Below, piece by piece: positions 1 to 5,183 of a stretch of 5,183 nt of DNA. The notes under the pieces are model-generated. The model saw only the letters and a program-made list of their open reading frames with translations, made no database searches and was not told the origin of the DNA. The DNA comes from Dehalococcoidia bacterium. GTDB lineage: Bacteria; Chloroflexota; Dehalococcoidia; GIF9; AB-539-J10. Within the stretch, counting starts at the first letter, position 1. The number at the start of each line of letters is the position of its first letter. Both the position numbers and the translations under genes were made by a program. Location: contig JAUXIH010000081.1 of NCBI GenBank assembly GCA_030621105.1, positions 1 to 5,183 of the forward strand, written 5' to 3'.

Positions 1-888
1 ATTTTCCCTGTTGCCCCGACCGCCTTTTTCTTCCCTTTCCTTCACTGCTTCCTCGACTGCCTCCAGCCGGCCGGTCTCCAGGGCTTGCAGTGCCGGCCAC
101 AGGTCATCCAGTCTGGTGGATGCCAGCCCCATAGTGGCATAGGACAATACATATTCGTTGGCATTGAAAGCGATGGCGAGACCACCAACGCGATTTACCG
201 CTCGCAGCATTTTGAAGTCGGTGATGCTGTCACCCACCACTGCCCAGGCTGACAGCGGCTTTCCTGTTTCGGCGGCGAAGCGTTGTAGTGCCTCCACCTT
301 GCGCTGCCCTCCTGTGGGCTTGATGGTGCGGATGATTTTGCCGGCACTGGTCTGGGGTAGCTCCTCCAGGTAAAAATGGTCCAGCTTTTTCATCAGCCTG
401 TTGTCATCGGCGGAAGCTAAGTTTACGATTTCCTCCTCGGCTCGTTCCAGCAGGGCGAAGTCAGCCCTTTTTAGTTCCTGCCGTATGGTGTCCAGGGGAA
501 AGTAGGTGCAGGCGACATTATCCCGGGAGATTCCCAGTCTTCCCGTGATAGCCATGGCATATTGCTCGTAGCTGGTGCTGATGCAGAAGGTGCGCCACCT
601 CCGTGAATGTAGCCAGGCGATCAGCTCGGCGGCGCCAGGAGTCAGTTCGGATTCTTTCCCCATGCCTGTAATGATTTCCTCGGAGATACCATGGTAGGCC
701 AGGAAGGGCACGATCAAAGCCAGTGTGTCTCCCGGTTCATAATCTTCCCGGCCTTCCAGTGTTAGCAGGTCATCATAGCGGCTAATGGTGGGGAAAATAA
801 CATCACCACGTGGAAAAAGCTTCATTAGCTCATAGGCGTTGTCCAGTGGAGAGAGGGGCCCTTCCAGGTCGAAACATATCAAGTTCAT
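1..888 (-). CDS. HAD-superfamily phosphatase, archaeal COG4030-like; C-terminus outside the window
   Basis: A complete N-terminus and 296 codons without a stop run to the left edge, so the end is missing. HAD motifs are in order: motif I FDLEGPLSP (nucleophile D7, with E9 in place of the second Asp), motif II CISTS (S104/T105), motif III around K197 in GGQRK, and motif IV VVGDSITDF (G219, D220, D224). The D-x-E form of motif I also occurs in ThrH-type phosphoserine phosphatases. A helical segment of about 110 residues (roughly 110-215) sits between motifs II and IV and may act as a cap. The start FDLEGPLSPLDNAYE and STSYEQYA recall the archaeal-type HAD phosphatases grouped as COG4030 (EhaR-like); this is from memory and unverified. 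The tail seen at the edge is rich in Glu and Lys. ATG 888 has GGTGA 9 bases upstream and lies 40 bases after the formyltransferase stop. The substrate is unknown. GC on sampled lines is higher than in efp. Confidence 0.88.
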   Translation of the reverse strand, partial: MNLICFDLEGPLSPLDNAYELMKLFPRGDVIFPTISRYDDLLTLEGREDYEPGDTLALIVPFLAYHGISEEIITGMGKESELTPGAAELIAWLHSRRWRTFCISTSYEQYAMAITGRLGISRDNVACTYFPLDTIRQELKRADFALLERAEEEIVNLASADDNRLMKKLDHFYLEELPQTSAGKIIRTIKPTGGQRKVEALQRFAAETGKPLSAWAVVGDSITDFKMLRAVNRVGGLAIAFNANEYVLSYATMGLASTRLDDLWPALQALETGRLEAVEEAVKEREEKGGRGNREN

Positions 889-897
889 TGGTTTATT

Positions 898-902
898 TCA
901 CC
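898..902 (-). promoter_or_regulatory. Ribosome binding site of the HAD gene in the only sizeable intergenic gap
   Basis: GGTGA on the minus strand, 9 bases before ATG 888, matches the end of the Shine-Dalgarno consensus. The surrounding gap (889-928) is the longest non-coding stretch here. I see no terminator hairpin or clear promoter in it, so the HAD gene is probably read from the same transcript. Confidence 0.5.
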
Positions 903-928
903 GTGGTGTTTGATTGGGTGCTATTTTG

Positions 929-1714
929 TCACTCTGGGTCGCTGGACACAATACCTGTTTCTGCCTGGTTTATCTCGGCGCTGAGGTCATATCTTGGAAC
1001 GGGTTTCCCCTGGGAATCAGTTACCCTGCCGTTCTGGATGATGATATCTCCCTGGCTCAGTGCCTTGATGGTGGCGATAATCAGGGGAAACTCGTGAGCA
1101 AGCTCATGCTGGCGTATGAGGTGAAACAGCGCTTGCCGGTCATTATTTACCCAGTACTTGGCGAAGGGTTCGCCATCGATATCAAATGTGGTATAGCTGA
1201 CTACAGGGCCCCTGTCCATCTCTGGTGTTACCAGGTGCATCATGGCACCAGCCGTGCTTGCCCTGCTATCTATGAGGTGCCAGATGACATTCTGCCAGCT
1301 GCCCGTAGGGCCATGGGGTGGTGCCGGGTGGAGATTAATCATATTGTATTGGGAGCACAGTTCCTTTTCGATGATGAGCATATAACCAGCGAGCACGATT
1401 AACTGGGGGGAGAATTGGGCTATCATCCGGTTCACTTCCTGGTCATAGTGCATACGCCAGTCTTGTTGTTCAGCATGTTCTTTTTGCCATGTCTGGCGAT
1501 ATTTTCTGTGTGACAGGTATAACAGTGGTATGTGGTAGCCCTGCACTATGGTGAAGAAGCAATCGCTCTCTCCTGATTCTCCTGGTTCTCTATTGCTGAA
1601 GATGAAACTAATTTTGCCCTGGATGTTGCCGCTGGCAATGTTTTGTTGTACTGCTTGTAGCAGCTGTCTTGCCGCCTTGTCCCTTCCCGTGGAGAACCAG
1701 CCAATGTTTAGCAT
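929..1714 (-). CDS. PurN-like formyltransferase with an atypical N-terminal loop
   Basis: The fold is that of 10-formyltetrahydrofolate-dependent formyltransferases such as PurN, which formylates glycinamide ribonucleotide. The protein is 261 residues from ATG 1714; PurN is usually 190-215. Numbered from that start, the likely catalytic set is N127 and H129 in MINLHPAPPHGP and D167 in PEMDRGPVV, with H160 in GAMMHLV. VLAGYMLII matches the folate-site loop AGYMRIL. The N-terminus MLNIGWFSTGRDKAARQLL replaces the Gly-Ser-Asn phosphate loop of PurN, and there is an extra C-terminal tail (about residues 220-261). The substrate may therefore not be GAR. A longer form from ATG 1780 has an AAAGG upstream but overlaps the PHP gene by 73 bases; ATG 1738 is also possible. 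I prefer 1714 because the beta strand of the fold starts right there, and the overlap with PHP is then only ATGCTAA. Formyltransferase identity is firm, the substrate is unknown. Confidence 0.85.
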   Translation of the reverse strand: MLNIGWFSTGRDKAARQLLQAVQQNIASGNIQGKISFIFSNREPGESGESDCFFTIVQGYHIPLLYLSHRKYRQTWQKEHAEQQDWRMHYDQEVNRMIAQFSPQLIVLAGYMLIIEKELCSQYNMINLHPAPPHGPTGSWQNVIWHLIDSRASTAGAMMHLVTPEMDRGPVVSYTTFDIDGEPFAKYWVNNDRQALFHLIRQHELAHEFPLIIATIKALSQGDIIIQNGRVTDSQGKPVPRYDLSAEINQAETGIVSSDPE

Positions 1715-2355
1715 GGTATATGATGTATCTTGGCCCATGTGCTGGCCAGGTGGACAGACAGACTGGAGCGCTTTCCCCATACCCTGCCTTTATACAGCGA
1801 ATCGAGGAAATCGGATGAACCAGTAAAGTCAGGCATTTCTACCCCTGCATGGCCGATTTCGCCAAGAGTGTGGGCGTCGCTTCCGGCGCTGGCAGCCAGC
1901 CGGTGATCTATGGCCAATTTCCATGATTTAGTTGTGCTGTTACTGAATGGAGTGCGGGCATTGAATACCTCAACGAAATCAATCAGGGATAATATTTCCG
2001 GAGAAAGCAGTTTCCTGGTTTTCTGTAATGGCGAGCGCCCAAATGGGTGAGGAATGCCAACCAATCCGCCCTGTCTCCTTACTCGTTCTATGGTTTCCTG
2101 GGGAGATAAACCTTTGGGCACCTCCTTTGTGAGGAAGAGGCCCATTAGTTCGCCATCAGGAGTCATTATCTCCTCAGCCACGATGACTTTAAATGGCGCC
2201 GTGTCCTTCAGTTTCAGGGCGCCTGTGATGGTATTATGGTCACATATGGAAACGCAGTTGATGCCCACTTCAAGGCAGCGGTCGATTAATTTCTCCAGTC
2301 GTGTGTTGCTATCCCCGGAATAGCAGGTGTGTACATGCAGGTCCGCTGTTATCAA
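1708..2355 (-). CDS. PHP-domain metal-dependent phosphoesterase
   Basis: The polymerase and histidinol phosphatase (PHP) fold is a metal-dependent phosphoesterase that binds two or three metals. The protein is 215 residues. The expected motifs are in order: DLHVHTCYSGDS (H7, H9, D15), CDHNTITG (D39, H40), AEEI (E61, E62), GIPHPFG (H103), FVEVFNAR (E129) and SAGSDAH (D160, H162). It is shorter than YciV/RNase AM-type proteins of about 290 residues, so it looks like a compact single-domain member of that broad group (COG0613-like, from memory). The substrate cannot be read from sequence; phosphorylated nucleotides or sugars are possible. The start is TTG 2355, which shares TTGA with the efp stop. 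It is preferred because the metal-binding HxH comes only five residues later and no other start lies nearby. The stop overlaps the likely start of the next gene by 7 bases. Confidence 0.9.
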   Translation of the reverse strand: MITADLHVHTCYSGDSNTRLEKLIDRCLEVGINCVSICDHNTITGALKLKDTAPFKVIVAEEIMTPDGELMGLFLTKEVPKGLSPQETIERVRRQGGLVGIPHPFGRSPLQKTRKLLSPEILSLIDFVEVFNARTPFSNSTTKSWKLAIDHRLAASAGSDAHTLGEIGHAGVEMPDFTGSSDFLDSLYKGRVWGKRSSLSVHLASTWAKIHHIPC

Positions 2356-2912
2356 TTCGCCTTTTCCAAGTAGGTGCCATTCTGGGTGCTAACATTGATT
2401 TTATCTCCAACATTAATGAATAATGGAACCTGGACAGTTAGTCCTGTTTCCATCTTTGCTGGTTTGGAGGCACCAGTTGCTGTGTTTCCTTTGAATCCCG
2501 GCTCTGTCTCTACTACTTGCAGTTCCACTGCAGCAGGCAGATCAAGGCTTATTGTCTTCTCTTGGCATGTCAGTATTTTTATACTGGAGCCATCTTTCAG
2601 ATAGTTTGCTGCTTCACCTACTTGGTCAGCGGTTAGCTCTGTTTGTTCGTAGGTTTCACTATCCATGAAGTAGTATAGCTGCCCGTCATTATACAGGTAT
2701 TGCACTTGGCGGTGTTCTAGGAAGGCTGGAGTGAATTTTTCACTGGCCTGGAAGGAACGCTCAATAGAATTGCCCGTGCGAATATCACGTAGCTTTAAGC
2801 GTATCGTGGCTGAGCCCCGCCCCATCTTAATATGGTGATAGTCTGTTACCTGGTATACCTTTTCTCCTAACTCTATGGCCATTCCTTTGTGTAGCTCTCC
2901 AGCACCAATCAT
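2352..2912 (-). CDS. efp: Elongation factor P
   Basis: EF-P binds between the ribosomal P and E sites and rescues ribosomes stalled at consecutive prolines. The protein is 186 residues, the standard length. Domain I (residues 1 to about 62) is KOW-like and contains the loop that reaches the peptidyl-transferase centre, HHIKMGRGSATIRLKLRD. Two OB-fold domains follow, with YLYNDGQLYYFMDSETYEQ in domain II. The C-terminal FINVGDKINVSTQNGTYLEK matches the family signature. The loop tip residue is R32, where E. coli has Lys34, which is beta-lysylated. Arg at this place is the kind rhamnosylated by EarP in Pseudomonas and beta-proteobacteria, but no modification gene is in the window. ATG 2912 lies 3 bases after the peptidase stop, with GGAG 9 bases upstream. 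The gene end overlaps the PHP gene as TTGA. Family assignment is secure. Confidence 0.97.
   Translation of the reverse strand: MIGAGELHKGMAIELGEKVYQVTDYHHIKMGRGSATIRLKLRDIRTGNSIERSFQASEKFTPAFLEHRQVQYLYNDGQLYYFMDSETYEQTELTADQVGEAANYLKDGSSIKILTCQEKTISLDLPAAVELQVVETEPGFKGNTATGASKPAKMETGLTVQVPLFINVGDKINVSTQNGTYLEKAN
2360..2367 (-). promoter_or_regulatory. Ribosome binding site of the PHP gene, before a TTG start
   Basis: The minus strand reads GGAAAAGG, 4 bases before TTG 2355, in the last codons of efp. With the TTGA stop/start overlap, it supports the TTG start. Confidence 0.55.
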
Positions 2913-2915
2913 GTA

Positions 2916-3995
2916 TTATATCTCCAATCTCTTTTCAGACCTGGTCAGTACTCTGGGCCTGTTCCCCGTTAAAGTTATCATGTCCTCGATTCTCATGCCA
3001 CCCCAGCCAGGTAGATAGATTCCTGGCTCTATGGTGAATACCATGCCACTGGATAGCATGTCAGTTGAAGTGGAGGAGATAATGGGAAGCTCGTGTATTG
3101 CCAGGCCAATGCCATGCCCTAGGCTATGAATAAAATTATTGCCGTAACCAGCTTGTTCAATCACAGTTCGAGCCAGTTTATCCGATTGAGCCCCACTGAT
3201 TCCTGTTTTTATTCCTGATATCGCCGCCGACTGTGCGTTCAATACGATATTGTAGACTTCGCGCATCTTGCTGTCTGCCGGGCCCAAACATATGGTTCGG
3301 GTGAAGTCACTGCAGTAGCCATTTATTTTACACCCCATGTCGATGATTATTGGCTCACTGGCCTGAATTTGTCTGCTAGTTGGTATAGCATGGGGCAAGG
3401 CGGAATTGGGGCCGGATGCGACGATAATAGTAAATGACAATTCGTCGCTGCCATTCTGTCGGAAGAATTTCTCCAGTTCCCATGCAAGTTCCTTTTCAGT
3501 TATGCCCGGATGTAGTATTTCTAGGACGTGGTTAAAGGCGGCATCGGTTAGTGACGCAGCTTCGACCATGTTTGCTATCTCTAGGGGTTCCTTTATAGCA
3601 CGAATCCTTTTTACCAGGTTATCGAGAGGCACTGGCTTTATCTTGAGCTGTTTTTCCTTTATAGCTGCGAAGATCTGCTGGTGAGTGGCATAGGAGATAT
3701 CGTTAGCCTCAAAGCCCAGCGTGTGGATATCAAGTTCCGCTGCCAGATCGGGCAGCCACCTGAAAGGGGTTTCCCATACCTGGAGGATTTCAAATCCAGG
3801 TGCCTCTTTATTTGCCTGCCCTGTGTAGCGGGAGTCTGTGGCTAATATCGCTTTTTTGTTTGATATGATGAGATATCCTGATGAGCCAGTGAAACCGGAG
3901 AGGTATCGTCGGTTCTCTGGAGAAGAGACCAGCAGTGCCTCCAGTTTGTGATTATCGAGCTCTGCCCGCAGCTTTTGTAGTCGACTTAACTTCAA
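2916..3995 (-). CDS. M24B family Xaa-Pro peptidase (PepP/PepQ-like)
   Basis: A cytosolic dinuclear-metal peptidase that removes or splits Xaa-Pro bonds, either as an aminopeptidase P or as a prolidase; sequence alone does not decide which. The protein is 359 residues from the TTG at 3995. Residues 1 to about 120 form the creatinase-like N-terminal domain, with PENRRYLSGFTGSSGYL near the start. The rest is the pita-bread catalytic domain. All five metal ligands are present: D219 (IIDMG), D230 (CSDFTRT), H294 (HSLGHGIGLAIHELP), E323 (FTIEPGIY) and E337 (MRIED). H202 (LPHAIP) fits the conserved substrate histidine. An ATG at 4052 would add 19 residues unlike the family and overlap aroQ by 61 bases. 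The TTG overlaps the aroQ stop as TTGA and lets the protein begin at the conserved LSRLQKLR stretch, so I prefer it. Next to efp this repeats the aroQ-peptidase-efp order seen in Bacillus (yqhS-yqhT-efp). Confidence 0.93.
   Translation of the reverse strand: MKLSRLQKLRAELDNHKLEALLVSSPENRRYLSGFTGSSGYLIISNKKAILATDSRYTGQANKEAPGFEILQVWETPFRWLPDLAAELDIHTLGFEANDISYATHQQIFAAIKEKQLKIKPVPLDNLVKRIRAIKEPLEIANMVEAASLTDAAFNHVLEILHPGITEKELAWELEKFFRQNGSDELSFTIIVASGPNSALPHAIPTSRQIQASEPIIIDMGCKINGYCSDFTRTICLGPADSKMREVYNIVLNAQSAAISGIKTGISGAQSDKLARTVIEQAGYGNNFIHSLGHGIGLAIHELPIISSTSTDMLSSGMVFTIEPGIYLPGWGGMRIEDMITLTGNRPRVLTRSEKRLEI
2922..2925 (-). promoter_or_regulatory. Ribosome binding site of efp
   Basis: GGAG on the minus strand, 9 bases before ATG 2912, lies within the last codons of the upstream peptidase gene. 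The peptidase stop and efp start are separated by only 3 bases, so coupled translation is likely. Confidence 0.65.
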
Positions 3996-4432
3996 GTTTT
4001 CTCTTTCAATTCGCTTGCCAGCATTTCCAAGGCGACTATATACCCCTTCCATCCTAGGCCGCTGATTTGCCCTTGAGCTATGGGAGCAATGATAGATTTA
4101 GCCCGCCATTCCTCTCGGCGATAGATGTTGGACAGGTGGACTTCGATGATTGGCAGCTGGCTGTCGATCAGAGCATCGCGTAGAGAAAGGCCATAGTGGG
4201 TCAGCGCTCCGGGGTTGATGATTATGCCAGCACTGGATCTTGATTGCTCTTGGATGAAATCTATCAGCTTACCCTCGCTGTTATCCTGGAAGCTTGCTAT
4301 CTCTAATCCCAGTTTCCGAGCTTTTTCCCCCAGCAAAGAAGTTATTTGTTCCAGGCTTTTGTCACCATATATCTTGCTATCTCGTTTTCCCAGCATATTT
4401 AAATTTGGCCCGTTAATGATTAAGATTTTCAT
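3992..4432 (-). CDS. aroQ: Type II 3-dehydroquinate dehydratase
   Basis: This cytosolic enzyme removes water from 3-dehydroquinate to give 3-dehydroshikimate, the third step of the shikimate pathway to aromatic amino acids. The protein is 146 residues, normal for the dodecameric type II family. It opens with MKILIINGPNLNMLGKRDSK. By comparison with the Mycobacterium tuberculosis enzyme, the active-site residues are all present: N10, R17 and catalytic Y22 in the flexible loop, N73 and H79 in INPGALTH, catalytic H99 in EVHLSNIY, and R110. I chose ATG 4432 rather than the upstream in-frame ATG at 4546 because the longer form adds 38 residues that do not belong to the family and lie inside topA. 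ATG 4432 also has a good Shine-Dalgarno sequence and shares ATGA with the topA stop. A Gly (G81) stands where most homologues have Ser or Thr after the T-H motif; this is a minor variation. Confidence is high. Confidence 0.97.
   Translation of the reverse strand: MKILIINGPNLNMLGKRDSKIYGDKSLEQITSLLGEKARKLGLEIASFQDNSEGKLIDFIQEQSRSSAGIIINPGALTHYGLSLRDALIDSQLPIIEVHLSNIYRREEWRAKSIIAPIAQGQISGLGWKGYIVALEMLASELKEKT
4001..4007 (-). promoter_or_regulatory. Weak ribosome binding site before the TTG start of the Xaa-Pro peptidase
   Basis: The minus strand reads GAAAGAG, 5 bases before TTG 3995. It is only a partial Shine-Dalgarno match. The TTGA overlap with the aroQ stop suggests that terminating ribosomes re-initiate here. 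The TTG call is inference and rests mainly on homology to the N-terminus of the family. Confidence 0.45.
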
Positions 4433-5183
4433 GTCGTTACCTCTCCCTTTTGTTTGCTGTCTTCTTGCCCTGATAAGCTTGTCTTGTAATCGCAGTTTAG
4501 GCACCTGGCATGGCCCTTCCGGTATTCTACCAGTAATTTGCCGCACTTGGGACAGGGTTGGGGAAGCGGTTTATACTTCGTGGTGAACTTGCACTGGGGA
4601 TAGTTGTTGCAACCATAGAATATTTGCTTTCTCTTGTTTCTTCTCCGTACCAGCTCGCCTCCACATAGGAGACAATGGGCCCCAGTTTTGATAATGAAAG
4701 GCAGAGTTGTCTTGCAGTCAGGGTAGCCGCTACATGCTAGGAATTTCCCAAATCTGCCCGTTTTTATCACCATGGAGCGACCACATTTCGGGCAAACCTC
4801 ATCGCTGGGCTTGGAGGTATCAATCTTCTCCACCGAGGCTTCTGCCTGGTGTAGCAGTTCCTCAAACACAGGATAGAACTCTTTTAGGATCGTGTTCCAC
4901 TCTTCCTTACCCTGGGCTATTTCGTCCAGCTGTTCTTCCATGTGTGCTGTAAAGTTTAGGTCAACGATCTTGCGGAAGTTTTTGCTTATAATAGAGTTGG
5001 TGATGAGTCCCATTTCACTGGGCAGGAACTTGCCATTTTCCTTGTGAACATATTCCCTGTCTTGAATGGTGGAGATGATGGATGCATATGTGCTGGGGCG
5101 GCCGATGCCTCTCTTTTCTAGGATTTTTACCAGCGTTGCCTCGGTGTAGCGTGGGGGTGCTTGAGTAAAGTGTTGGGTGGGGG
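4429..5183 (-). CDS. topA: DNA topoisomerase I (type IA), C-terminal part; 5' end outside the window
   Basis: Type IA topoisomerases relax negatively supercoiled DNA by passing a strand through a transient single-strand break. The window holds about 250 C-terminal residues. The frame stays open to the right edge, so the N-terminal Toprim domain and the catalytic Tyr lie outside. The visible part begins with the conserved topA stretch PPRYTEATLVK, followed by KRGIGRPSTYASIISTIQDR (5062-5121), which is diagnostic for the family. After it come three zinc-ribbon modules. The first two have CxxC, 16 or 17 residues, C, 5 residues, C (cysteines at 4716-4794 and 4591-4674). The third has CxxC, 13 residues, CxxC (4492-4554). 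Such fingers bind single-stranded DNA in TopA proteins. The Met at 5013 is internal, not the start. The TGA stop overlaps the aroQ ATG as ATGA. Family identity is certain; the symbol is near certain. Confidence 0.97.
   Translation of the reverse strand, partial: PTQHFTQAPPRYTEATLVKILEKRGIGRPSTYASIISTIQDREYVHKENGKFLPSEMGLITNSIISKNFRKIVDLNFTAHMEEQLDEIAQGKEEWNTILKEFYPVFEELLHQAEASVEKIDTSKPSDEVCPKCGRSMVIKTGRFGKFLACSGYPDCKTTLPFIIKTGAHCLLCGGELVRRRNKRKQIFYGCNNYPQCKFTTKYKPLPQPCPKCGKLLVEYRKGHARCLNCDYKTSLSGQEDSKQKGEVTT
4439..4448 (-). promoter_or_regulatory. Ribosome binding site of aroQ
   Basis: The minus strand reads AGGGAGAGGT, ending 6 bases before ATG 4432, inside the last codons of topA. It is a strong purine-rich Shine-Dalgarno match and decides the short aroQ start. 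Together with the ATGA stop/start overlap it points to translational coupling with topA. Confidence 0.75.

Larger units (their letters stand above)
1..5183 (-). other. Probable single operon of seven genes
   Basis: All genes run the same way. Junctions in transcription order are: ATGA overlap (topA/aroQ), TTGA overlap (aroQ/peptidase), 3-base gap (peptidase/efp), TTGA overlap (efp/PHP), likely 7-base overlap (PHP/formyltransferase), and a 40-base gap (formyltransferase/HAD). No hairpin followed by a T-run on the coding strand is seen at any junction. The promoter must lie upstream of topA beyond the right edge, unless internal promoters exist. Co-transcription is inferred from spacing only. 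Confidence 0.7.

Noticed and set aside
889..928. Possible terminator or promoter between the formyltransferase and the HAD gene
   Set aside because: I found no stable inverted repeat followed by a T-run on the coding strand, and no paired -35/-10 boxes in 40 bases.
914..1402. Plus-strand open frame of 162 codons
   Set aside because: It lies almost entirely antisense to the formyltransferase, whose minus-strand frame has clear family motifs. The plus-strand translation shows no recognisable domain.
2915..2920. A perfect TATAAT on the minus strand just before the efp start codon
   Set aside because: It lies 2 bases before the ATG, so transcription would begin at or inside the start codon. The hexamer 17 bases upstream (CAGGTC) is a poor -35 box. 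The sequence overlaps the peptidase stop and the spacer after the efp GGAG, so chance is more likely.
3996..4052. ATG 4052 as the start of the Xaa-Pro peptidase
   Set aside because: The extra 19 residues do not resemble the N-terminus of M24B peptidases, and the overlap with aroQ would be 61 bases. TTG 3995 fits homology and gene spacing better.
4433..4546. ATG 4546 as the start of aroQ
   Set aside because: It adds 38 Arg/Lys-rich residues encoded within the TopA zinc-finger region. The conserved MKILIINGPN start at 4432 has its own Shine-Dalgarno sequence.
4215..4586. Plus-strand open frame of 123 codons
   Set aside because: It is antisense to aroQ and the end of topA, both unmistakable on the minus strand.

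Overview
The window holds seven tightly packed genes, all on the minus strand, so they read from right to left. In transcription order they are: topA (3' part only, its 5' end lies past the right edge), aroQ, an M24B Xaa-Pro peptidase, efp, a small PHP-domain phosphoesterase, a PurN-like formyltransferase, and a HAD-superfamily phosphatase that runs off the left edge. The only non-coding stretch of any length is about 40 bases (889-928). I see no RNA genes, mobile elements, CRISPR arrays or terminators.

The gene set and order suggest a bacterium. aroQ / Xaa-Pro peptidase / efp is a widely conserved cluster, also found in Bacillus. The EF-P loop sequence, the unusual formyltransferase and the archaeal-looking HAD protein remind me of Dehalococcoidia (Chloroflexota), probably uncultured. 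That assignment is inference from memory, not shown by the sequence alone. Hand-counted GC on sampled 60-base lines is about 44% in the efp/peptidase part and about 60% in the HAD gene.

The genes are joined head to tail like one operon. topA and aroQ share ATGA. aroQ and the peptidase share TTGA, and so do efp and the PHP gene, each with a TTG start. The peptidase and efp are 3 bases apart. The PHP gene and the formyltransferase overlap by 7 bases if the best start is used. Translational coupling is therefore likely along most of the unit.

Functionally the first half is housekeeping: DNA relaxation, the third step of the shikimate pathway, proline-dipeptide turnover, and rescue of ribosomes stalled on polyproline. 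The peptidase and EF-P both concern proline. The second half (PHP, formyltransferase, HAD) is three enzymes of unknown substrate. The formyltransferase keeps the catalytic Asn-His-Asp set of PurN but lacks the usual phosphate-binding Gly-Ser-Asn loop, and the HAD protein has a D-x-E nucleophile motif. This trio is the least explained part of the window. No clearly new system can be demonstrated from the sequence alone.
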